DNA of 63,470 nt from Flagellimonas oceanensis. Its GTDB lineage: Bacteria > Bacteroidota > Bacteroidia > Flavobacteriales > Flavobacteriaceae. The stretch lies in assembly GCF_003992595.1 (NCBI RefSeq), contig NZ_RZNA01000019.1, forward strand, positions 1-63,470. Reading direction: 5' to 3'. The notes beneath the pieces are model-generated. The model was not told the DNA's origin. It did no database searches and saw only the letters and a list, made by a program, of their open reading frames with translations. A program made the translations under genes and the position numbers. Below, in pieces: positions 45,327 to 53,174 of the stretch; the first letter of the stretch is position 1, and every line of letters begins with the position of its first letter.

Positions 45327-46574
45327 TTATTCTTCTACATACCACGTATTCAATGTGGTGTTTTTGGTTTCCAATATGAGCTTGCAAAACCCTTTGGATA
45401 GTTTGCGCAATGGAATTTTCAATTTTCCTTTTTCGAGCTGTACTGTTTCGATGAGCTTATAATCATCCTGCCCTCCATTTTTAAACGCATTGGTGGAACT
45501 CATATAGAGATTTCCACTGCCCTCCGATAGAGCTTCCCAGGATACCTCAAGGTGGCTACCCTTTTTGGTTGCCCTCAAATCGACAGCATCTACGGGTTGA
45601 ATAAGGGAAACTCCATCCCACTCGCGGCGTACCGATTGTGGTACTTCGATGTTCAGAAAGTCCACAATGGTTGGAAGTATATCCACCACCCCGGGAGTTT
45701 TCGAATTGAAGTAACCATTGGTATCCTTCGAATTGGTTACTATCCAAGTACTTCGCTCACGGTCCGATTGTCCGCCGTGATGCTTACCGTCTTCTTCTGT
45801 TCTACCATGATCAGTGGTGACCACGAACAACCATTCCTCTTTATGTTCGGTTCGACGCTCTTCAACAGCCTTCCATATTTTTCCCACCAAGTAATCTTCA
45901 AACTCAACGGCAGCGGTAAAACGGTCGCTATCTCCATAACCATGGCCCATATCATCCGAGAATTCCAAATAGACCCAGGACAAATCAGGACCTTCACGCA
46001 GTATGGTCTCAGCAGCATGATCGGCCACTGTATAATCAATGAGCTTCATAAAATTTCGACGGATATCGTGCGGGAAATTGATGGTATCGTATTCCAGACC
46101 ATCAAAATGATGATTCACCTCTATTTGCCCGGTAGCGTCCAGACCCTCACCCACCAATTTTGTTCTATTGTCAAGCCAAGAGGAGAATACACCAATAGTA
46201 CCACTTGGATTCTGATCTTTATACAATCTAAAAATGGTTGGGTAGTTATAATTTGGGGCCTTGATGCCATTGCCCCAAACATTGTGTTTATTGGCCCATG
46301 TCCCCGTGATCAAACTATTGTATCCCACAGCAGAAATGGTCGGGGTTTCAGAATAAGTCCCCTTTCCCCCACCGACATATGCATCCGTGTAGGCACCCAC
46401 CCTGCCAATTTGATCTAAATAGGGAGTGTTAGCTGTCTTTAGTTGATCCGCAGAGATTCCATCAACAATGATGAAGACCACTTTCTTATCCAGCAAATCA
46501 GATTGCACATTTTGCGCTCTGGATATTCCAATGGCCAGTATTCCAAGTATTACAGTAAGCTTTCTTAAATACAT
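45327..46574 (-). CDS. Alkaline phosphatase/NPP-superfamily exported phosphoesterase
   Basis: A 415-residue enzyme with a signal peptide (LTVILGILAIGISRAQ). Motifs of the type I phosphodiesterase/nucleotide pyrophosphatase group are present: VVFIIVDGISADQL (metal Asp), ETPTISAVGYNSLITG (nucleophile region), DDMGHGYGD and TTDHGRTEEDGKHHGG (metal ligands). A short C-terminal beta domain follows (about 320-415). It opens the locus B operon, divergent from the tetR-type gene 185 bp away. The substrate is a phosphoester; mono- or diester cannot be told. Confidence 0.87.
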   Translation of the reverse strand: MYLRKLTVILGILAIGISRAQNVQSDLLDKKVVFIIVDGISADQLKTANTPYLDQIGRVGAYTDAYVGGGKGTYSETPTISAVGYNSLITGTWANKHNVWGNGIKAPNYNYPTIFRLYKDQNPSGTIGVFSSWLDNRTKLVGEGLDATGQIEVNHHFDGLEYDTINFPHDIRRNFMKLIDYTVADHAAETILREGPDLSWVYLEFSDDMGHGYGDSDRFTAAVEFEDYLVGKIWKAVEERRTEHKEEWLFVVTTDHGRTEEDGKHHGGQSDRERSTWIVTNSKDTNGYFNSKTPGVVDILPTIVDFLNIEVPQSVRREWDGVSLIQPVDAVDLRATKKGSHLEVSWEALSEGSGNLYMSSTNAFKNGGQDDYKLIETVQLEKGKLKIPLRKLSKGFCKLILETKNTTLNTWYVEE

Positions 46575-46608
46575 TTGTTTGTGTTTACAAAGCCCAAAGG
46601 AATATAAA

Positions 46609-46682
46609 TTGAACGACTGTTCAATTAAAGAATATTTAAGTCATTGTTATGGAATCGTAAAATAGATTGAATGACTGTTCAG
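46609..46682. promoter_or_regulatory. Twin operator-like palindromes in the phosphatase/TetR divergent spacer
   Basis: TTGAACGACTGTTCAA (46609-46624) is a perfect 6-4-6 palindrome, and TTGAATGACTGTTCAG (46667-46682) matches it at 14 of 16 positions. The sites are 58 bp apart in the 185-bp spacer between the divergent phosphatase and TetR-type genes. They are very probably the binding sites of that TetR regulator, one for each promoter. Confidence 0.7.
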
Positions 46683-46759
46683 TTCATCTATTTTACAAAA
46701 AAAGAGTATTATTGTTGCATTGATTTGAAACAACAAAGACAATTACCAATTCATAGAAC

Positions 46760-47362
46760 ATGGGAAGAAAAAGCTTGGGAGCCACAAGAAAACTGGAAAT
46801 TATCCAAGCCTTTTATGAGGTAGCAAAAGATATAGGCCTTGAGAACGCCTCCATTGCCAAAGTGGCCGAGTCCATGGGGATAAGCAATGGATTGGTAATG
46901 CATTATTTTAATACCAAACAAGAGTTGTTATTGGGCTTGGTGGAGTATATCCTGCAGCAGCATATGAATGTACTCGTGGAAGAAAACCTATCCGAACTCA
47001 AGACCCGAGAAGATCTTGAAAATCTGATTCAAAACCTATTCTCCCGAAAATGGAACCAGTATTTTGACGACGGGGTATTCTATAGCTGTTACGCCCTGAT
47101 TTATAGGAACGAAATGTTCAATGATAGTTTCAAGCAATATCTTTTACAGTTGCACGAGGTATTGCGGGGCGAATTGGACCAAGCTTGCACCAATGGTATT
47201 ATACAAAATACCAACATTGATGAATTGACAGAGATCATATTCGCCCTAGTGGATGGTTCCTACTATTATATGGGCATGTTCCCAACCGGGGATGACAACC
47301 ATCGGAAACAACAGGACATCTATATAAATCATTGTTTAAGCCTTTTTAAGTATGAAGATTGA
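46760..47362 (+). CDS. TetR/BetI-like transcriptional regulator
   Basis: A 200-residue TetR-family protein. The HTH spans about residues 25-47 (NASIAKVAESMGISNGLVMH followed by YFNTKQELL). The C-terminal ligand domain is of the BetI-like type (LVDGSYYYMGMF). It diverges from the locus B phosphoesterase/SusC/SusD operon, with two TTGAAYGACTGTTCAR sites in between, so it probably represses that operon and itself. The stop overlaps the next start. Confidence 0.9.
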   Translation: MGRKSLGATRKLEIIQAFYEVAKDIGLENASIAKVAESMGISNGLVMHYFNTKQELLLGLVEYILQQHMNVLVEENLSELKTREDLENLIQNLFSRKWNQYFDDGVFYSCYALIYRNEMFNDSFKQYLLQLHEVLRGELDQACTNGIIQNTNIDELTEIIFALVDGSYYYMGMFPTGDDNHRKQQDIYINHCLSLFKYED

Positions 47363-47601
47363 TGGGCCATTTCTTTGAATTACTGGGCTGGGTGGGCTCC
47401 TTTTGTTTTCTTTTTTCCTATTACAACCTGATCAAGGGGGAATGGAATGCTAACCAACCTGTGTATCATTGGTACAATATTGCAGGGAGCGCCCTCTTTG
47501 TAGCAAATGCTTCCTATTATGCGGCTTGGGCCGTACTATTCATCAACTTGGCTTGGGGAATAATTGCATGTTTTGGACTTTATAAATCCCTGAAGCGTTA
47601 A
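47362..47601 (+). CDS. CBU_0592-like small membrane protein
   Basis: A 79-80-residue protein with three hydrophobic segments (LLGWVGSFCFLFSYYNLI, WYNIAGSALFVANASYYAA, VLFINLAWGIIACFGLY). It resembles the CBU_0592 family of small inner-membrane proteins of unknown function. ATG 47362 overlaps the TetR stop by one base (TGATG), so it is translationally coupled to the regulator. A TTG at 47359 is the other possible start. Confidence 0.7.
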   Translation: MGHFFELLGWVGSFCFLFSYYNLIKGEWNANQPVYHWYNIAGSALFVANASYYAAWAVLFINLAWGIIACFGLYKSLKR

Positions 47602-47763
47602 AACGAATCTGTCAATATTGGGAACCATCTTTATGACTTTATGTTTTAAAAATCAAATATATACACTGTAAACCGTACACCTTTCCCGGGTTTCATTGAT
47701 AGGTTCCAGGGCCTCCGTGATGACATTTGACAGGTAATCCGATATACCATAAAAGAAGTCAAC

Positions 47764-48531
47764 ATGAAATACACACCAACCATTTTACTATTTCTAGGAA
47801 TCACATTCCTTTCCGGTTGTAGCTCCGATTCCGGAAATGAACCGGGAACCCCAGAGCCCCAGGGACTTTGTCAAAATATCAACGGCTTGACCGGAATCTA
47901 CTGGGAGTTTGCGCATTCCATTCCGGCCCCGCTGTCCCAGGTACCGACCATCAACAATCCTGGTGGACAGTTTGTCCATAGCCAACATCCTTTAATTGGT
48001 TTCATTTATCCCCAGGGGTTCTCGGCCATTGAAATAACCGATGCACAGACCGCCACCCTTGGGGTCAATCTGGTAAGAAACGATGATGCCGTGGTCTTCC
48101 GATGGATCCCGAACACACAGTTACCTGGACAGGTGACCGCCAGGGCAATCATCGCCAATGAAATCAATGGGGTTTTCGCCCATTACGGTTTCAGTGGCAC
48201 GCCCGATGTTGCTTGCCAGACCTCGGTCAACAATTCCTTTGAGGGCATACCCTCCCAATTCGAGGCGCGACTGCTCCGCTTCAATGGAATCACCGCCCAG
48301 GTCTGGGTCAGGTCGACCTATCTTGCAGGGGGAACGTTCTCTGCCATTTCAGTGACCTCTGCCCCTTCCAATGAATATGAAGACCAGGTCATGGATACGT
48401 TCCTTCCCATCAATTTCCAATTGTTCGTGGGAAGGGACGGGACTTTTGTGGATAATGATGGGGACGGCGTACCGGCCAATGAGGATCCGGATGACAATAA
48501 CCCCGATGTACCCAACAACAATGGGGGCTGA
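47764..48531 (+). CDS. Secreted lipoprotein with a C-terminal calcium-binding-type tail
   Basis: A 255-residue lipoprotein with lipobox ITFLSGC followed by SSDSGNEPGTPEP. The mature part has beta-rich stretches without a recognised domain. The C-terminus DNDGDGVPANEDPDDNNPDV is of the thrombospondin type-3/dockerin-like calcium-binding style that is common on Bacteroidota surface proteins. Function unknown. It is a single gene ended by a clear terminator at 48563 and convergent with the CHAT gene. Confidence 0.75.
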   Translation: MKYTPTILLFLGITFLSGCSSDSGNEPGTPEPQGLCQNINGLTGIYWEFAHSIPAPLSQVPTINNPGGQFVHSQHPLIGFIYPQGFSAIEITDAQTATLGVNLVRNDDAVVFRWIPNTQLPGQVTARAIIANEINGVFAHYGFSGTPDVACQTSVNNSFEGIPSQFEARLLRFNGITAQVWVRSTYLAGGTFSAISVTSAPSNEYEDQVMDTFLPINFQLFVGRDGTFVDNDGDGVPANEDPDDNNPDVPNNNGG

Positions 48532-48562
48532 TGGAGCTACCCCACAAGTTTTTCATGCTTAG

Positions 48563-48594
48563 AGCTCCTTTACAATCAGGGAGCTTTTCTTTTT
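48563..48594 (+). terminator. Intrinsic terminator after the lipoprotein gene
   Basis: Arms AGCTCC (48563-48568) and GGAGCT (48580-48585) followed by TTTCTTTTT. It lies 32 bp past the lipoprotein stop and overlaps the 3' end of the convergent CHAT gene. Confidence 0.65.
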
Positions 48595-51500
48595 AAGAAA
48601 ATGGCCGTAACCATAATCAAAAACAAGCCCGCCATCATAGCCAGTATCCACGTCCGATAGTTGTTTTCAGCGGAAAGTTCCACGGGCGAAACATCGCCCA
48701 TCAGTACCAGACCGGCCCAATATTGGGGATGCAGCACCCTGCCCTCGGATGACCTTAGATAATCGAGTTTGGCCAAACGTAGTGCCTCGTTCTTGGGTTT
48801 ACCCATCAAAAGATACTCATAAAACCCATCAAGTAGCTCATTACTGGACTTTTCGTCGATCTGCCACAGACTGGTCAATACACTTGCGCTTCCCGCATAA
48901 TTAAAGGCATGGGCCAATGAAATCATACCTTCACCAGGTTGGTAGGAGGGCCTTCCGGTCTCACAGGCGGTCAAGATGGCCAATTCGGAACTCAGGTTCT
49001 GATCATAGATCTCATAGGTGTACAGATAGTTATTGTCCATATCCAGGGAATCGGAAACATTTTTGGCGAACACCAAACGGGAGAGCTCCGGACTGAGATT
49101 GTTGGATTCCGCATGTGTTCCGATATGGATGATCTTATGCTCACGGGCATGGGCCTTGAAAAGTTGTTTGGACGCCCTTTCGTTCAAAAAGGATCGACCG
49201 TCCAATCTACCACTGAACTTCTTTACCAGTTCGGTACTGAAGGGTTGTGGCAACAGGGTAAGATAGGTCCTGTCCAAAAATACCGAATCCCTAACGGCCA
49301 GTCGATATTCGTTTTTCATATCCTCATCGAACTCTGGGACAAAGGCCACGAAATCCTCTTCGATACCAAGAATCTCTTCCTTTCCCTGTAGATTAAACAG
49401 GCTATAATTATAGGACAGGTTATGCTTTGTCAAAAGGCTTCCCGTGGCCAACTGCGAAAGGGACCCGATACGTTCGGGCGTCAACAGCTCAAAACTGAGG
49501 TTAAAGAGATCCCCATCGGGCACAACAACAATATCAAGTGTAGAGACCAAGTCCTCAATGGGAGCCCACAGTTCCCGGTACAACTGGTACAGGCAATCAA
49601 ACAGTTCATCCTCAGCCCCTTTGAAATCCGAAATCCGGGATATACAATCAGAAACATCGGTTCCCACGGGTAACAAATGCCTCTTTCCCCCAGTAACCAC
49701 ATATACATACCGATCTTCCCCTACGGTAAGGTATCGAACCACTGCGGTCTGTTTCGGTATGTCCTTATAAAGATTTTTTAAGGGTTCCACTATGGAGGCA
49801 TACCTCATCCTATAGTATGCCGGATGTCTTTTCCGTACATCCTCCAAATGGTCCTGCCATGAGGTCATCAAGGAGTCCCATGTTGAGATGTTTATCACGT
49901 TTTCCCCTGGATCAAAAAAGGTATTGATCTCCCTGCGGAGTTCACGTTCCCTCTTCAATATATCCTTGGGCACAATACTGTTGTCCGTCAAATTCAGCCT
50001 TGCGCGTATCCGGTTGTAGATCGATGATTCGTGAAGTTCGACCACCTTTTCCAGGTATTCCTTATTTTCAGTTTTTTGGTATAGGGCAAGGTATATTTGT
50101 TTAGCCAGATCAAAGGTCGCCCTATTGCTCTCGATAAGGTCACTGACCCCTTGTTGGGAAGTGACCAAGGATTTTCTACGCTCTACCAATGTTGTGGCAT
50201 TGTCAATGATATCAGCTGCTTCTTGCAGATATTGTTCATGTTGTGCCCTACGTGCAAATTTTGCCTTGGCCAAGTATGTCAAAAGCTCCGTCTGTTCGCC
50301 CCACAAGTAAGCTGCATTACTTGATTCGGGTGCATCGGTATATGCCTGTAGCAACATTTGACACAACTTCCCCACCTCTTCGTCATCGCCTTTTAGGTCA
50401 TATATCCTGATTTGGGTGATCTGGGCCATCTTACCCAAATAGCTGTCCTTACCCTGTGTTGATTCGATCCTGGACAGTGTATCTTCCAATAAGGCCAATC
50501 CCTTGTCGAACTGTCTATCGGAGGCATAGGTCTGCGCCAAGTTCAAGCGGGCGAAGACAACGTTCTGGCTGAATTCATCGGGGTTGCTCTTGGTATAGGC
50601 ATTAAGGCAATGGCGGTAGTGATCGATGGCCAAGGCAAAGTTGCCTTCCATTTTTTCGAGATCGCCCATGGTGGAATACAGATTGGCCGTATAGGACCAG
50701 TTCTCTCCCGGTATGGAAATCAATGAGGTTTCGGCCTCTTCCAGGTATTTTCTTGCTTTGTCCCTATAGGCTGCGTACAGATGCGCCTCACCCATCATCA
50801 ATATTGCGCTAAAGTACTGAACGGTATTGGGAAGAAAATTTTCCTTGGCATGATGATAACCCATGGTGGCCACTTGCACGGCACGCTCCTTATTTCCCAA
50901 ATCATTGTAAAGACTACCTAGGTTCCTATAGGCAATGGACAGGTTGCCATGTACCTTTTCGGTCAAGGGGTGGTTGTTGGTCCCTTTGAGAAATGCATTG
51001 AAACTGGCAATGCTCTTTAAGGTCAGTTGCATGGCCGCATCATATGCCCCGGCACTTTGCTTTACCATGGTCCAATTACCATAAATGGTTCCTGGTAGAT
51101 AGTATAGATGTTCAGGATCCGTATTGACTGGGTCGATATTCCGAATCGCCCTATCAAAAAAATAGTTGGCACTGTCCGGTTTTCCCATAAAGTGCATAAG
51201 TGACCCTTTGTAATTTAAAATTCTGGGAGCCATACGGAACGTGACCTCTGGATGTTCCTGCATCAGGCCAAGCGCCCTATCCGTTCGATCTATTAATCTG
51301 CCGATATCCCCCAATTTGAGGCCCAGCTCACCCAGATGGAACTCCGAGGCCACCATCCTTTTAATGTCCTCCATGCTATTTGCCAATTCGTTGGCTTGGA
51401 GCAGATACTTCTCCGACCGTGCAACATTACCTTGGTCAACAAGGCCAAGCCCAAGCCCAAGATAGGCCTCATACTTAACGGAATCGGGTTGATTTTCAGC

Positions 51501-51779
51501 CGAAGTAACATCGTCCATCAACGCCATTGCCAAGGGGAATGGCGTGTTTTTGTCACTTAAGTATTCCGATTTGGCCAAGGGATAGACCAATCGACCGATA
51601 TTGAGTCCCATAGGTGCTCTGGCCTGGCCGTTTTTCCTTATCACATCCTGTGCGATTTTGAAATCATCGGTTGCAATCAGGCTATCGATGGTTTTCAGCA
51701 ATGGGTACTGTTGGCCATGGATTCCCAAGGACACGAGAAAGATAAGCCCGGGCAATACATATCTGAGCGCTTTTTTCAT
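48576..51779 (-). CDS. TPR-CHAT caspase-like protease with C-terminal membrane anchor
   Basis: A 1067-residue protein. It has an N-terminal signal-like segment (LRYVLPGLIFLVSLGIHGQ), a long array of tetratricopeptide helices (about 90-560) and a C-terminal CHAT caspase-like domain (about 740-1030). The catalytic dyad is His889 in IHIGTHAESNN and Cys939 in AILTACETG, followed by the conserved GEGMISLAHAFNYAGSASVL and TSLWQIDEKSS. A transmembrane helix (ILAMMAGLFLIMVTAIFL) ends the protein. It should be a protease anchored in the membrane with its TPR part sensing a partner. It is the last gene of an ECF sigma/TPR/CHAT operon. Confidence 0.88.
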   Translation of the reverse strand: MKKALRYVLPGLIFLVSLGIHGQQYPLLKTIDSLIATDDFKIAQDVIRKNGQARAPMGLNIGRLVYPLAKSEYLSDKNTPFPLAMALMDDVTSAENQPDSVKYEAYLGLGLGLVDQGNVARSEKYLLQANELANSMEDIKRMVASEFHLGELGLKLGDIGRLIDRTDRALGLMQEHPEVTFRMAPRILNYKGSLMHFMGKPDSANYFFDRAIRNIDPVNTDPEHLYYLPGTIYGNWTMVKQSAGAYDAAMQLTLKSIASFNAFLKGTNNHPLTEKVHGNLSIAYRNLGSLYNDLGNKERAVQVATMGYHHAKENFLPNTVQYFSAILMMGEAHLYAAYRDKARKYLEEAETSLISIPGENWSYTANLYSTMGDLEKMEGNFALAIDHYRHCLNAYTKSNPDEFSQNVVFARLNLAQTYASDRQFDKGLALLEDTLSRIESTQGKDSYLGKMAQITQIRIYDLKGDDEEVGKLCQMLLQAYTDAPESSNAAYLWGEQTELLTYLAKAKFARRAQHEQYLQEAADIIDNATTLVERRKSLVTSQQGVSDLIESNRATFDLAKQIYLALYQKTENKEYLEKVVELHESSIYNRIRARLNLTDNSIVPKDILKRERELRREINTFFDPGENVINISTWDSLMTSWQDHLEDVRKRHPAYYRMRYASIVEPLKNLYKDIPKQTAVVRYLTVGEDRYVYVVTGGKRHLLPVGTDVSDCISRISDFKGAEDELFDCLYQLYRELWAPIEDLVSTLDIVVVPDGDLFNLSFELLTPERIGSLSQLATGSLLTKHNLSYNYSLFNLQGKEEILGIEEDFVAFVPEFDEDMKNEYRLAVRDSVFLDRTYLTLLPQPFSTELVKKFSGRLDGRSFLNERASKQLFKAHAREHKIIHIGTHAESNNLSPELSRLVFAKNVSDSLDMDNNYLYTYEIYDQNLSSELAILTACETGRPSYQPGEGMISLAHAFNYAGSASVLTSLWQIDEKSSNELLDGFYEYLLMGKPKNEALRLAKLDYLRSSEGRVLHPQYWAGLVLMGDVSPVELSAENNYRTWILAMMAGLFLIMVTAIFLKRKAP

Positions 51780-51785
51780 AAGGGA

Positions 51786-52523
51786 TCAGTCCTTGATTTT
51801 TTCCACCAACACCTTGGCTTTTTCCAGATCACTCTCTTTAAGGTATTTCCTGGCTTGCTGTGCCTCATCTTTTTTGAGGTACGCCAGACCGAGATAGAAG
51901 AACGCTTCATCCGTAAATGCCGGGTTCTCCTTGTCAAGTATTCCTTCAAAGTATTCAATACCCTTGTCCGGTTGGTCATTGGCCAAATGGGCAGAACCCA
52001 GAAAATAGTCCAGGGTATCGTTGGCCACACCCTTTGACCGAAGCTTTTCCCATGCCTCAATGGCGAAGGGGTAATCCCCCTGTTTATAAGCCACCATGGC
52101 CCGATAAAAATCGTAGTTATCACTATTGCCCATTACGGTTGGCAATCCTGGATCGGGCACATAATACGCTTCGAAGAGCCTTTCATTGGCATTGGGCGTG
52201 TAAAAATACCAGACCCCTCCCAAGGCCATCAGCAGGGCAATGGTAGCAGCCATACGAAATACCGCTCTAGAGGTTTTCACAAGTCGCCTTTCTTTCCCAT
52301 CTTTTTGAACTCCCTTGTGGAAATCCTCCATGGCATGGCGGAGTCCAGCCTCCTCTATAGCTCTGAAAAGGGCTTTAAATTCCAAAAACTTGGCGTTGAG
52401 GGTCGGGTTCGAGATGATGCTTGACTCAAATCCGGCCTTTTCCCCAGGTTCCATTTGGTCCATAAGATACCTTTCGAACAGTCCCTGCTCCTCCTTTGTC
52501 CAATATGCTTCTTCCCTATCCAT
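51786..52523 (-). CDS. Membrane TPR protein, putative anti-sigma factor
   Basis: A 245-residue protein. The cytoplasmic N-terminal 90 residues (LFERYLMDQMEPGEKAGFES) resemble a zinc-less anti-sigma start. A single transmembrane segment (MAATIALLMALGGVWYFYTP, about 90-109) follows, and the C-terminal half has TPR-like repeats (YDFYRAMVAYKQGDYPFAIE, DEAFFYLGLAYLKKDEAQQA). It overlaps the sigma gene by 8 bp and precedes the CHAT gene by 6 bp, so the three are made together. That it restrains the sigma factor is inferred from gene order and topology. Confidence 0.72.
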   Translation of the reverse strand: MDREEAYWTKEEQGLFERYLMDQMEPGEKAGFESSIISNPTLNAKFLEFKALFRAIEEAGLRHAMEDFHKGVQKDGKERRLVKTSRAVFRMAATIALLMALGGVWYFYTPNANERLFEAYYVPDPGLPTVMGNSDNYDFYRAMVAYKQGDYPFAIEAWEKLRSKGVANDTLDYFLGSAHLANDQPDKGIEYFEGILDKENPAFTDEAFFYLGLAYLKKDEAQQARKYLKESDLEKAKVLVEKIKD

Positions 52524-53082
52524 TTTTTGTTAAATCTTCCGCAAGCGAACGCAAACGTTCCATGCACCTGTATTTTTTATTTCTGGCAGATGCGGCCGCA
52601 ATTCCAAGGTCCTTGGCCACTTGTTTCATTGTCTTTCTCTCATAATAAAAAAGACCCAAAAGCTGTTGACAGGCATCGCCGAGTTGATCCAATGCCCTGA
52701 GCATGGTCTGCCTTTTAGTGTCCAGGTCCGCACCGAGATCGTCGCCTTCTTCTTGTACCACTTTGGAAAGTCCCTCAGGCCCTACGGTTTTTCTGAACCG
52801 CGCGGAACGCAAGTGGTCGGTCCACTTATTCCTGGCTATGGTATAGAGATAGGCCTCAATGCTTCCTGTGCCATCAAACTTGTCATCCTTGATATTCCTC
52901 CAGCAGGCAACAAAGGCATCTTGGAATATATCCTTGGCCTCCGCCTCGTTCCCACTGTTCTTGAAGACATGGTTCCTAAATTTTGAATACGTATGTTCAT
53001 ATACCTTTTGCATGGCCTGCCGATCATTGTTTTTAAATGCGGTGACCTGTGGGTTATCTATTTTCTGCAAGGTTTTCCCCAT
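52516..53082 (-). CDS. ECF-type sigma-70 factor (CHAT operon)
   Basis: A 188-residue factor. Region 2 is about 20-95 (MQKVYEHTYSKFRNHVFKNS, AKDIFQDAFVACWRNIKDDK) and region 4 about 125-180 (QLLGLFYYERKTMKQVAKDL, then IAAASARNKKYRCMERLRSL). It is the first gene of an operon with the membrane TPR protein and the TPR-CHAT protease. Its regulon is unknown; the lipoprotein genes upstream on the same strand are candidates. Confidence 0.88.
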   Translation of the reverse strand: MGKTLQKIDNPQVTAFKNNDRQAMQKVYEHTYSKFRNHVFKNSGNEAEAKDIFQDAFVACWRNIKDDKFDGTGSIEAYLYTIARNKWTDHLRSARFRKTVGPEGLSKVVQEEGDDLGADLDTKRQTMLRALDQLGDACQQLLGLFYYERKTMKQVAKDLGIAAASARNKKYRCMERLRSLAEDLTKNG

Positions 53083-53174
53083 ACTTCATTTGAAAGTATG
53101 GGGAATTTACAAAAATTCATCTTTCTGGATAATTTAAAAGGCTGGTGCACAGTTTCATCGACAAAGTACATGTT

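Noticed and set aside
42043..45387. Longer start for the locus B SusC protein
   Set aside because: The 33 extra residues lack a signal sequence, whereas the ATG at 45288 gives a normal one.
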